This document shows, in pieces, positions 33,998-42,241 of a stretch of 64,000 bases of DNA. Numbering within the stretch: position 1 is the stretch's first letter; every line of letters begins with the position of its first letter. The stretch lies in assembly GCF_014844095.1 (NCBI RefSeq), contig NZ_CP062163.1, positions 434,001 to 498,000 of the forward strand, written 5' to 3'. The translations under genes were made by a program, and so were the position numbers. The stretch comes from Brevibacillus sp. JNUCC-41 (GTDB taxonomy: Bacteria > Bacillota > Bacilli > Bacillales > DSM-1321). A model generated the notes under the pieces. The model had not been told where the DNA came from. It worked only from the letters and a program-made list of their open reading frames with translations, and did no database searches.

Positions 33998-34216
33998 GGC
34001 TCTTTTTGTAAAGATTGTTGTTTTTAAAAACGAAACGATTTAAGGTTGATTGGAACGCAAGTGCGAGACTCCTGCGGGAGCAGCGGGACAGGTGAGACCC
34101 CACAGGCGTTTACGCCGAGGAGGCTCACCGCCCGCCCCGCGGAAAGCGAGCATCTGAAGGGGAAATCAACCACACCCCTTTGCTTGGTAAATAGCAACAA
34201 AATAGCGAAAAAAGCC
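33998..34216 (-). mobile_element. MITE copy B (intact, 219 bp)
   Basis: Termini GGCTCTTTTTGTAAAGATTG and, inverted, GGCTTTTTTCGCTATTTTGT; GC-rich inner core shared with the other copies. Flanked by the exact 8-bp direct repeat TTTTATAA. No ORF of its own. In reverse orientation to copies C and D. Confidence 0.9.
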
Positions 34217-34218
34217 TT

Positions 34219-35010
34219 TTATAAAAATGGACTTGCATCCATCTTAGTGGATTCTTTCCCCTTAACCTGTTTTAGCGTCGCTACTATAAGAAAGCTAACA
34301 ATCACTAATAAGAGCCATGAACTTACCTTTCCTAGATGAACGAGACTCCATGCATCGGTTTGGTTTGGATATTCCCAAGCTCCAAAGAACGTTGCGATAT
34401 TTTCCGCTATCCATATAAAAAATCCGATGAGAACGAATGAAAGTGCGATTGGCATACGATAATGAGTTCCGCCAACCTCGTATGTGACCCATGATCGCCA
34501 AAAGACGATGATGACAAGTCCAGATAACCACCAACGAATATCAATCCAATAATGGTGGGTGAAAAAATTCAAATAAATCGCAGCAGCAAGAGATACAACG
34601 GCCAAAAACGGTGGCCACTTGACCAGTTCAACCTTTAACCTCCTCCACGCCTGGCAAAGATAACTCGCTACACTTGCGTACATGAATCCGCTATACAGCG
34701 GCACTCCAAAAATTTTGAAATAGCCTTCCTCTGGATAAGTCCAGGAGCCCATATGTACCTTGAAAAGTTCAAGAGCAAGTCCAATAAGGTGAAACAGTGT
34801 GATGACCTTCAGCTCATCCTTTGTTTCAAGCCCGGAACGCACCATCCACCACTGCATCAGAAGGCAGATGATGAGCAGCCAGTCATACCGCGGCAGGAAG
34901 GGAAGCGGTAAGAATTTTGTAATAGCCAAAGAGGCAAAAATAACGGCAGGGAACAAGCATGATAAAACCTGCTCCCAACCAAAACGAACGAGTTGTTTCA
35001 GTGCTCTCAT
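34219..35010 (-). CDS. yoaT: DUF817 membrane protein (YoaT-like)
   Basis: 263 aa, about eight membrane helices. DUF817 hallmarks: HMGSWTYPEEGYFKIFGVPLYSGFMYASVASYLCQAWRR and ENIATFFGAWEYPNQTDAWSLVHLGKVSSWLLLVIVSF. Function unknown. ATG at 35010 follows GGAGG at 8 nt. Lies next to a YozG-like HTH gene and a DUF2975 gene, the same trio as yoaS-yozG-yoaT of B. subtilis. Its 3' end abuts MITE copy B (2 bp), which may have removed its original terminator. Confidence 0.9.
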   Translation of the reverse strand: MRALKQLVRFGWEQVLSCLFPAVIFASLAITKFLPLPFLPRYDWLLIICLLMQWWMVRSGLETKDELKVITLFHLIGLALELFKVHMGSWTYPEEGYFKIFGVPLYSGFMYASVASYLCQAWRRLKVELVKWPPFLAVVSLAAAIYLNFFTHHYWIDIRWWLSGLVIIVFWRSWVTYEVGGTHYRMPIALSFVLIGFFIWIAENIATFFGAWEYPNQTDAWSLVHLGKVSSWLLLVIVSFLIVATLKQVKGKESTKMDASPFL

Positions 35011-35082
35011 GATTGGTGCCTCCATTTTTTTAATGGTTAAGTGACTCCCCTTTGCTGAAGTCTTTCTTGTTCTTCCACTTTT

Positions 35083-35304
35083 TCAATCTTGGGTGTCTTC
35101 ATCATTTCGGTATTCTAATATATCTCCGGGTTGACATTCTAAAGCCTTACAAATCGCCTCTAAAGTTGTTAATCGAATCGCTTTTGCCTTACCGTTTTTC
35201 AATATGGAAAGATTGGCCATCGTTATTCCAACCCTCTCGGAAAGTTCTGTAACACTCATTTTCCTTTTAGCCAGCATCACATCAATATTGATTATAATCG
35301 CCAA
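35083..35304 (-). CDS. yozG: YozG-like Cro/CI-type HTH regulator
   Basis: 73 aa: MAIIINIDVMLAKRKMSVTE then the helix-turn-helix ERVGITMANLSILKNGKAKAIRLTTLEAICKALECQPGDILEY. This minimal XRE family usually regulates its own operon with a DUF2975 membrane protein. TTG at 35304 is chosen (GAGGTG upstream and the conserved family N-terminus); the GTG three codons earlier is inside the ribosome site. Separated by 10 bp from the DUF2975 gene. Confidence 0.92.
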   Translation of the reverse strand: MAIIINIDVMLAKRKMSVTELSERVGITMANLSILKNGKAKAIRLTTLEAICKALECQPGDILEYRNDEDTQD

Positions 35305-35314
35305 GTTATTCACC

Positions 35315-35797
35315 TCAGACTATTAAGTCATTTTCTGATTTTATATCGATGGCTTCTTGTAAAAGCCTTTGAAGGACAGCAGCAAAGACTGCAATCACCA
35401 TTGAAGCAAAAATAACGACCATTCCGATCAATATGATACCTGGGGCGTCATCCATTTCCGCTATGAGATAAAAGAGCGGCATGCCTACCACATACAAGCC
35501 ACTGATTGTGATTGCACAATTTTTTATTGTCTTTAAAGCTCTTACAGATAATTCCGAGAAAGCTTTGTTCTTGTCAATATAACTTAAAAGTTTAAAGGCT
35601 TGATATAGAGCAAAGTAAAAAGGTATCGCCGATGCATACAAATCGATTAAAACGAGATATTTCAAATAAGTCATATCCGGATATAATTCTGCTGCAAAGT
35701 TCGCTATCTTAGGCACAAAAAAAATGCACAAAGCAAGAACAGGCAGTCCAATAAGAATGACAGCCATCTTTAAAAAGAGTGTTGTTCCTAGTTTCAT
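35315..35797 (-). CDS. yoaS: DUF2975 membrane protein (YoaS-like)
   Basis: 160 aa, four membrane helices (LFLKMAVILIGLPVLALCIFF, FYFALYQAFKLLSYIDKNKAFSELSVRALK is the DUF2975 signature, TISGLYVVGMPLFYLIAE, MVVIFASMVIAVFAAVLQRLL). Function unknown; always near a YozG-type regulator. GGGGTG precedes the ATG at 35797. First gene of the yoaS-yozG-yoaT set. Confidence 0.9.
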   Translation of the reverse strand: MKLGTTLFLKMAVILIGLPVLALCIFFVPKIANFAAELYPDMTYLKYLVLIDLYASAIPFYFALYQAFKLLSYIDKNKAFSELSVRALKTIKNCAITISGLYVVGMPLFYLIAEMDDAPGIILIGMVVIFASMVIAVFAAVLQRLLQEAIDIKSENDLIV

Positions 35798-35926
35798 AAA
35801 AAGCACCCCACTTATTTATTGTCCATATAATTTATCATATGATTTATCGTTTTACAATAAAACATTGTTGTTTTATATTATATTATTATTGTTACCTAAA
35901 TATCCTTTTCTTTTAAAAAAAGAAAA

Positions 35927-36145
35927 GGATGTTTTAGCATACGTTGTTGCTATTTACCAAGTAAAGCGGTGTGGTTGATTTCCCCTCCAGATGCTCGCTT
36001 TCCGCAGGGCGGGCGGTGAGCCTCCTTAGCGTAAACGCCTGTGGGGTCTCACCTGTCCCGCTGCTCCCGCAGGAGTCTCGCACTTGCACTCCAATCAACC
36101 TTAAATCGTTTTGTTTTAAAAACAACAATCTTTACGAAAAGAGCC
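35927..36145 (+). mobile_element. MITE copy C (intact, 219 bp)
   Basis: Left terminus GGATGTTTTAGCATACGTTG, right terminus CAACAATCTTTACGAAAAGAGCC (inverted). Flanks AAAGAAAA and AAATAAAA, a 7/8 target duplication. Core nearly identical to copies B and D. Confidence 0.88.
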
Positions 36146-36249
36146 AAATAAAAAAGCATTCCTCATTATAAAGAAATGCTCATGACTAGACTATTCAATT
36201 CATAAATTGTTCCTGTCTGTTAATAAGCTGCGTAACCGCATTCCCCTCC

Positions 36250-39200
36250 TTATATCATCAGGATTTCCCTGATATCCTCTTCTGTAAGGGCAGACGGCGA
36301 CTTATCCCCAGGGTCGATGATTTCTTCAATTAGGTGTCTCTTTTTCTCTTGAAGTTCATTCATTTTTTCTTCGATTGTGCCGCGGGCAATAAGTTTGATG
36401 ACTTGAACCTCATTCTTTTGCCCCATTCGATGGGCACGGTCCGCAGCTTGTTCTTCAACTGCCGGATTCCACCAAAGGTCATATAGAATGACTGTATCGG
36501 CACCCGTCAGATTGAGACCCGTACCGCCCGCTTTCAATGAAATGAGGAATATATCCCGTTCCCCCGCATTAAACCGATTGCAGATTTCCACACGTTCCTT
36601 TGATGGAGTTTGCCCATCCAGGTAGAAAAAGGGTTGTCCTTTCATGGCCAGATCCCTGCCGATAATTTGAAGCATTTTTGTAAATTGTGAGAAAATCAGC
36701 ACCCGCCTTCCAGAATGCTTCGATTCCTCGACAATTTGCATCAGTTGCTCATATTTTGCTGAACTGCCTTTATATCCGTCCACAAACAAGGCGGGGTGAC
36801 AGCATATTTGCCGAAGCCGGGTCAAGCCTGCGAGGATCCTGATCCGATTTTTCCTGAGGGTGTCCTTGTCCAGGTGTTTCAGCGTATCATGCCGCAGCTT
36901 CGCCAGATAGGCGCCGTACAGTTTCTTCTGATCAGGGAGCAGTTCCATCGATTCCAGGGACTCGATTTTTTCCGGTAGTTCCGCAAGTACATCCTCTTTC
37001 ATTCTCCGCAGTAAAAATGGGCGAATCCTGCGGGAAATCTGCTTCCTTGAGAGGTTGCTGTACTCCTTTAATCCCATGAATAGCTCAGGGAATACGACGT
37101 GGAAAAGGGACCAGAGCTCTTCTAGTGAATTCTCGATGGGCGTACCAGTCAATGCGAAGCGATGTGCCGCTTTTATCTTCTTGGCCGCTCGTGCCGTTTG
37201 TGTCACTGGGTTCTTAAAGGCCTGTGCTTCATCAAAGAACACTGTATGGAAGTCCTCTTTTTCAAACGACGCGATGTCTTTCCGGAGCAATGGATAAGAA
37301 GTGATCACTACATCCACGTCACCCACTTCCTTCAGCAGCTTTGTCCTTTCCGTCTTGTCACCATCCACGACGACGGCTTGGATATCAGGAGCGAATTTTG
37401 TGAATTCACTCAGCCAATTGTAGGTCAATGATGATGGGCAGACAATAAGCGCCGGAACCCTCTTCTTACGGATGTCAGGAAGCTCGGATAAAATGAACGT
37501 GATGCTTTGCAGTGTTTTTCCCAAACCCATATCATCAGCAAGAATCCCGCCAAAACCGTATTGGGCAAGTATTTTCATCCATTTGTAGCCGTTTTTTTGA
37601 TACTCGCGCAAAATCGGTTCCAGACTATTTGGCACCTCGAACTCCAAGGCGCCCGGATTCCTGATGTTATCCAAAAACTTTCGGAAGGATTCTTCCATTG
37701 TGAATGTCTGGCTGTCATTAACGGAATCAAGGAGCTGCAGCCCTTTTACGATTGGCATGTTCAGCCTGCTTTCCCAGTCTTCCTCCTGTACGGGCAGTGC
37801 ATGAAGAAAACGATTGATTTCCTCGAATTCCCTTGTTTCAAGGGAAAGCAGCGACCCATTCCTTAAACGATAGTATTTCCTTTTTTCTTCAAGAGCTGCT
37901 AATACCTCACGTATTTGTTTATCTGGGATATCATCCATTTCAAATTTGAATTCGAGCCAATTAGTACGTTCCTTTTTAATTTTCACCGTAATGCGCGGTG
38001 CAGCATTCCCACGGGAAATTCGGTTTCTTACAGCGGTCGTGGCGTAGATTTGCACCAGCTTCTGGAGTTTCGGAACGATGTGGTACAAAAACTCATACTC
38101 CAACTCTTCGTTATGCAAGAAATAGCCTCCGTCCGTCTTGGCAAACTGGCTATCCTCCATCAGCTTTAGTATCTCCGCCTCCTTCTCTACATCCCTTATC
38201 ACCTTGGATTCCTGTTTTTCCAAAGGGTTGATCACAATATTCCCATATTGGAATTCCAGTCCCGCAAGCAGCCTGTTTTTCACACGATCCAAGTATAGCT
38301 TCGCAACCAGCGGTATCTTCAAGAACAATTCAGTGATGGATCTTGCTACATTGACTTTACCGAGTCTTTTCAAACCTGGTACCACTTTGTCCATGAATAA
38401 TTCCAGCTGGTCATGATGGATTGGAATTTGATTCATCCCCGAATCCTCCATCATTTGCTTTAACTCTGAAAGGCGTTGAAAATCCTCATTTTCGAGCTGA
38501 ACCAATTTTCCTTCAAATAGAACCAATGTGTATGCATTCATGACGATCATCTCGTGCAGCCTTTTAATATTCAGTTCATAACCTTTGGCCTCGCTTTCGG
38601 TAAAGTCAAACTGTAAAGGAAGCGGTCCGTTTGATACACGAAAGCCATTGAATGTAAGGCCGCCATAGGCAAGCTTCACCGATGGAGCCACTTCAAGGAT
38701 GGGGACAAGCCTTCGAAAAGAAGATGGAGGCAAAAGTAATAAGTGATTGTCCAATGTGTATTCAGATTTATCCGTCAGGGCGTCAACATAGACTTTTTCA
38801 TCCGATATCACTGTAATGAGCTCCTGAAGCACAGAATCATTTTCATTCTGAAAACAATGCAGCACCGGGTCATATATAAATGAAAGGGACACTTGGGCAG
38901 GCTTTCCTTCTTTAACTCGCTTCAGGAAATCCCGGACATTCGCCACATTGAAAGAACCGATTTTCATTTCCAGTCCTAACATATATTGATCCGTTCCCAT
39001 CCATACCGGTTTACATGTAAATTCCGCTTCAAGCATCTTTCTTTTCTCAAAGTGGCGCTGATGACCGCTTTTGCGTACAGGCTGATTATTGAAAAGGGTC
39101 AGCAAGCCTTCTGACAACTTCTTATTGGCTGAAGCATCAGAGCTGTCTGCATTTAGGCCCTCAGGAATCGTCCCATCTCGCTGATGGTCGTAAACCGACA

Positions 39201-39459
39201 GCAGGACGGCTGCAATATGCTGGCAATCCCTTTGGAAGGAAGCTAGCGTAGGACAGCTGCATTTCGTCCGGAACCCCCCGACAGCATCCGCTTCAATCGT
39301 GACATGGAAGTCTTCCTTTCCTTTGACCGTTGCTTCACACCCATCAGGAAGATAACTTTCAAATGTCACTTTATTGGCACGATGAAAAGCTTCCCCTCTT
39401 TTGTAGGAGACGGCCCCGCACATGTCTTTTATGATTTTTTGATTCAATTTGATATCCAA
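36250..39459 (-). CDS. SNF2-family ATP-dependent helicase with N-terminal SWIM zinc finger
   Basis: 1069 aa. SWIM finger at about 67-82 (CSCPTLASFQRDCQH), a long SNF2-helicase-associated middle region, then SNF2_N with Walker A ADDMGLGKT (~643), DEAQ box (~741: VFFDEAQAFKN), SAT-like LTGTPIENSLEELWSLF, and Helicase_C (VLIFSQFTKML, FLISLKAGGTGLNLTGADTV, DRAHRMGQ). Similar to B. subtilis YwqA, where a SWIM protein (YwqB) is a separate neighbour. Probably a DNA translocase with DNA or protein remodelling roles; the target is unknown. Confidence 0.93.
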   Translation of the reverse strand: MDIKLNQKIIKDMCGAVSYKRGEAFHRANKVTFESYLPDGCEATVKGKEDFHVTIEADAVGGFRTKCSCPTLASFQRDCQHIAAVLLSVYDHQRDGTIPEGLNADSSDASANKKLSEGLLTLFNNQPVRKSGHQRHFEKRKMLEAEFTCKPVWMGTDQYMLGLEMKIGSFNVANVRDFLKRVKEGKPAQVSLSFIYDPVLHCFQNENDSVLQELITVISDEKVYVDALTDKSEYTLDNHLLLLPPSSFRRLVPILEVAPSVKLAYGGLTFNGFRVSNGPLPLQFDFTESEAKGYELNIKRLHEMIVMNAYTLVLFEGKLVQLENEDFQRLSELKQMMEDSGMNQIPIHHDQLELFMDKVVPGLKRLGKVNVARSITELFLKIPLVAKLYLDRVKNRLLAGLEFQYGNIVINPLEKQESKVIRDVEKEAEILKLMEDSQFAKTDGGYFLHNEELEYEFLYHIVPKLQKLVQIYATTAVRNRISRGNAAPRITVKIKKERTNWLEFKFEMDDIPDKQIREVLAALEEKRKYYRLRNGSLLSLETREFEEINRFLHALPVQEEDWESRLNMPIVKGLQLLDSVNDSQTFTMEESFRKFLDNIRNPGALEFEVPNSLEPILREYQKNGYKWMKILAQYGFGGILADDMGLGKTLQSITFILSELPDIRKKRVPALIVCPSSLTYNWLSEFTKFAPDIQAVVVDGDKTERTKLLKEVGDVDVVITSYPLLRKDIASFEKEDFHTVFFDEAQAFKNPVTQTARAAKKIKAAHRFALTGTPIENSLEELWSLFHVVFPELFMGLKEYSNLSRKQISRRIRPFLLRRMKEDVLAELPEKIESLESMELLPDQKKLYGAYLAKLRHDTLKHLDKDTLRKNRIRILAGLTRLRQICCHPALFVDGYKGSSAKYEQLMQIVEESKHSGRRVLIFSQFTKMLQIIGRDLAMKGQPFFYLDGQTPSKERVEICNRFNAGERDIFLISLKAGGTGLNLTGADTVILYDLWWNPAVEEQAADRAHRMGQKNEVQVIKLIARGTIEEKMNELQEKKRHLIEEIIDPGDKSPSALTEEDIREILMI

Positions 39460-39570
39460 ATTGCCGCCCTCCTTCCGAGGTTTTTTGTTTTAGTGATTTT
39501 ACATTCTGCCGAAAAATAAGCTCATTTTATCATCATACTATGAAATAGGTTTACGAGGTTGTAAAAAAGC

Positions 39571-39600
39571 AAAAAGACAAACTCCCACATTCGGAGTTCA
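39571..39600 (-). terminator. probable terminator of the ger operon
   Basis: GAACTCC / GGGAGTTT stem with a GAATGT loop and a following TTTTT tract on the minus strand. Confidence 0.6.
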
Positions 39601-39628
39601 TCTCTATTTCAGCACCGGGAATTTGCAG

Positions 39629-39859
39629 TCATTGTTGTCCTTTCGTGTTGCCTTTCTTTTTTTTTCGATAAAAGAAGCTGAACAAAAGGAATACAAGAAG
39701 AATGAGAAAAAGGATAATTTCTGCAGGGTCCTTTACCAAAAATGGGTTAAAGGCATGCTTGATTGAATTATCCAAATCAAATCCCATTAATATATCCATA
39801 CCTAAGGTTATGACCACTAAAGGGGCTAGGATCAAAACTGTAATGCCAAAGAGTTTCAT
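39629..39859 (-). CDS. small two-helix germinant-receptor D-subunit-like protein
   Basis: 76 aa with two membrane helices (FGITVLILAPLVVITLGMDIL and IILFLILLVFLLFSFFY), a short loop and a basic tail RKKKKGNTKGQQ. Two-helix proteins of this size, the D subunits, are found with gerA-type operons in bacilli and modulate receptor function. It is the last gene of the operon, 27 bp after gerB. AAAGGTGG lies 13 nt before the ATG. Homology to GerKD by sequence was not tested. Confidence 0.7.
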   Translation of the reverse strand: MKLFGITVLILAPLVVITLGMDILMGFDLDNSIKHAFNPFLVKDPAEIILFLILLVFLLFSFFYRKKKKGNTKGQQ

Positions 39860-39886
39860 TTCTCATCAATTCCACCTTTTAGGAAC

Positions 39887-40996
39887 TTATTTTGGTGCTT
39901 GTCTTCCTTTTTTTCGATTCTTAAAAAAGGCAATGATCAAGAGAAGCAAAGGGATGATCACCTGAAATGGCAGATGGATGTAATGTGGTACGGCACCTAA
40001 TCCTTCATTTATATGTTCCGTATAACTGCTTGCGATAATGATCGAGATCAATAAAATGATCATGCCAACAGGGTAAGCAAGTTTGGAGGGCTGTTTAACA
40101 TTGAAAATATTCGCCGTACCCGTTACCGCTACATAAGTAAATACACTTAGCTTGATGAACCCGCCAATCATCAACAAAAATAAGAAGTACACATCGAGAC
40201 GTTCAAGAAAGCCAGCGACCTCTATGGACTGGATGAGGGTAAGAATAGGGTATTGTGAACGTGTTGTAAGGTCCACGCCAAGTACAGCAACATTCACGGC
40301 CATTATTATCGCGAGAAAAATACCGCTTGTCGCCAAGCTCCCTATCCCGATTTTTTTCAATCGCTGAGGTTCTTTCAAATAAGGAAAAATCATTAAAAAC
40401 ACTATGACCTCGCCAAATGGAAAGAATACGATTTTAGTGAAACCCATTTTCATCATCTCTGTCCCGCTGATTTCAAAAATGGGTTTTAAGTTGTTTAAAT
40501 GGATCATGCCTGAAGCAATAATTAGAAGCATGAAGGTCATTAAAAGTAAATTCTCCAAGACAAAGAATAGTTCCCCGGTCCTCACCAATACTTCTACCCC
40601 TTTACGGACCGTATATACCACGACTGACATGAATACAGCGTTCGCAAAAAATAACGGAATATGAGGATAGGCAAAAGTAAGCAGTGTATCTCCGAAATCC
40701 CTCAGCACCCTCGCAGAAAGATAGATGAAATAAAGGATGTATAGAAAAGCTACTATACTGCCTAGAAAATTCCCCAATATCTGTTTTACAAACTCTGTTA
40801 ACAGCTGATCAGGGTAGTATTGAAAAAGGCCATAATAAATGAAAAATAATAAAAATCCGCCTATCATCGCAATAAGGATGACTAACCAAGCAGCCTGCTT
40901 GGCTTCACCTGCAAGCGGAACCAAAAGTGCACTGCCCATTTCAAACAGGAAAATAAGGACGAACAGCTGGTAAGCGCTGATTTTTGCCTTTTCCAT
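39887..40996 (-). CDS. spore germination receptor permease subunit GerB (GerKB-like)
   Basis: 369 aa, ten to eleven membrane helices, APC-type endospore germination permease family: ISAYQLFVLIFLFEMGSALL, ILGNFLGSIVAFLYILYFIYLSARVLRDF and GFTKIVFFPFGEVIVFLMIFPYL. It forms the germinant-binding part of the inner-membrane receptor of spores. Third gene, after the A and C subunits, an order shared with gerK. Confidence 0.93.
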   Translation of the reverse strand: MEKAKISAYQLFVLIFLFEMGSALLVPLAGEAKQAAWLVILIAMIGGFLLFFIYYGLFQYYPDQLLTEFVKQILGNFLGSIVAFLYILYFIYLSARVLRDFGDTLLTFAYPHIPLFFANAVFMSVVVYTVRKGVEVLVRTGELFFVLENLLLMTFMLLIIASGMIHLNNLKPIFEISGTEMMKMGFTKIVFFPFGEVIVFLMIFPYLKEPQRLKKIGIGSLATSGIFLAIIMAVNVAVLGVDLTTRSQYPILTLIQSIEVAGFLERLDVYFLFLLMIGGFIKLSVFTYVAVTGTANIFNVKQPSKLAYPVGMIILLISIIIASSYTEHINEGLGAVPHYIHLPFQVIIPLLLLIIAFFKNRKKGRQAPK

Positions 40997-41017
40997 GAGG
41001 ATGCCACTTCCTTTCCA

Positions 41018-42241
41018 TTATTGATCATTCTTTTTTAAATTCGAAAGATACGGCTTATTACGTAATCCAGTACGGCGAATGAAAGTTTCTGCCTGCACAT
41101 CTACTTCCAGTTCAGGAAAAGAAACATCGTCCCAGTTTTTTTCGATTTTCTTCCATTCTTTAGGGTGGTTTTCGTGCATGATTTCACCAAAGCCAAAAAT
41201 ATCGGATTTATTTTTTTGTGCCCGAACGACCGCATCTTCCATCTCCTTCTTTAATTTCTTGGCTAACTTCTTTTCAATATCTATCAGAACATGCGTATCG
41301 GTTAGATTCAAAGGAACATTCACCTCCCGGATATCCCCTTCTGCACGGACCTTTATAAATACCTTAGGTTTTCCATTTTCCATTTTCACCGAAACGTTGG
41401 TTTTTTGACGAATCACCTGATAGGTGACTGCGTCTTTTTTACCCTCCCAATCAATATTTAACTGGGTACTTTTGATCCTATCCAATACCCACATTGACCC
41501 TATTGCCTTATTGCCATCCAGCCAGTCAATCAATTTTCCATCTTTAAAAACACCTATCCCTGCTGCATTAGGGTTTGCCTCAATATCCGAGGACATGGTA
41601 TTCTCCATTTTATCTTCTTTACCAGTGTTTCCTTTCACGGTAAAACCGCTTATTAACGGTTCTTTCCCGGTACTAAGCAGATTCTTGATCACTTCTTGGA
41701 GATTGATGCTAATATTTCCCCCATGAATTTTTTCAGTGATTTCAATCGTCCTAATGATTTTCTCAGCAGATACCTTATCGATTGCGGTTAACGTTTCGAC
41801 TATATCCCTTGCTTTCACACCCCGGGCAATCACGATCCTCGTAGTTGCCCTGAATTCCGGTGAGCGCTCAAATGCGTCGAAAATATCGTTGAGGCCCTCT
41901 TCTTTTGCTAGTTCCTCACCGATGACAATCAGGTTGGCATGGGCAAAATACATATCCCGCGAGATTTTAGTTGAAGCGAAACTATCCAGTTCAAGCACAT
42001 TATCTCCGGTGGCCCTATAAATGGATATCGGTGGATTTGTTCCGCCGCCGCCCTGAAGTGCTCCCGCTACATTGCTTGGATTAATGATTTGGAACGTTCC
42101 CACTAACTTTCCTTCCTTATTTCTATCGAGTCCAACTGCCGAGACGATGGCTATTTCGTTTAACTCTTTTTTATCCCAACAGCCTGAGGTGAATGTAGTA
42201 CAGATCAACATCAAGAACAGAATTAGCTTTTTACGACTCAT
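41018..42241 (-). CDS. spore germination lipoprotein GerC (GerKC-like)
   Basis: 407 aa. Lipoprotein signal with lipobox TSGC (about Cys21) then WDKKELNEIAIVSAVGLD, the Ger(x)C family hallmark, and the C-terminal GerC domain (VKVRAEGDIREVNVPLNLTD, FGEIMHENHPKEWKKIEKNW). Anchored to the outer face of the spore inner membrane. ATG at 42241 overlaps the gerA stop by 11 bp, with AAAGGTG upstream; the GTG at 42250 is the alternative. Confidence 0.93.
   Translation of the reverse strand: MSRKKLILFLMLICTTFTSGCWDKKELNEIAIVSAVGLDRNKEGKLVGTFQIINPSNVAGALQGGGGTNPPISIYRATGDNVLELDSFASTKISRDMYFAHANLIVIGEELAKEEGLNDIFDAFERSPEFRATTRIVIARGVKARDIVETLTAIDKVSAEKIIRTIEITEKIHGGNISINLQEVIKNLLSTGKEPLISGFTVKGNTGKEDKMENTMSSDIEANPNAAGIGVFKDGKLIDWLDGNKAIGSMWVLDRIKSTQLNIDWEGKKDAVTYQVIRQKTNVSVKMENGKPKVFIKVRAEGDIREVNVPLNLTDTHVLIDIEKKLAKKLKKEMEDAVVRAQKNKSDIFGFGEIMHENHPKEWKKIEKNWDDVSFPELEVDVQAETFIRRTGLRNKPYLSNLKKNDQ

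Noticed and set aside
33998..34216. Insertion sequence with transposase
   Set aside because: Only 219 bp with no coding capacity; treated as a MITE.
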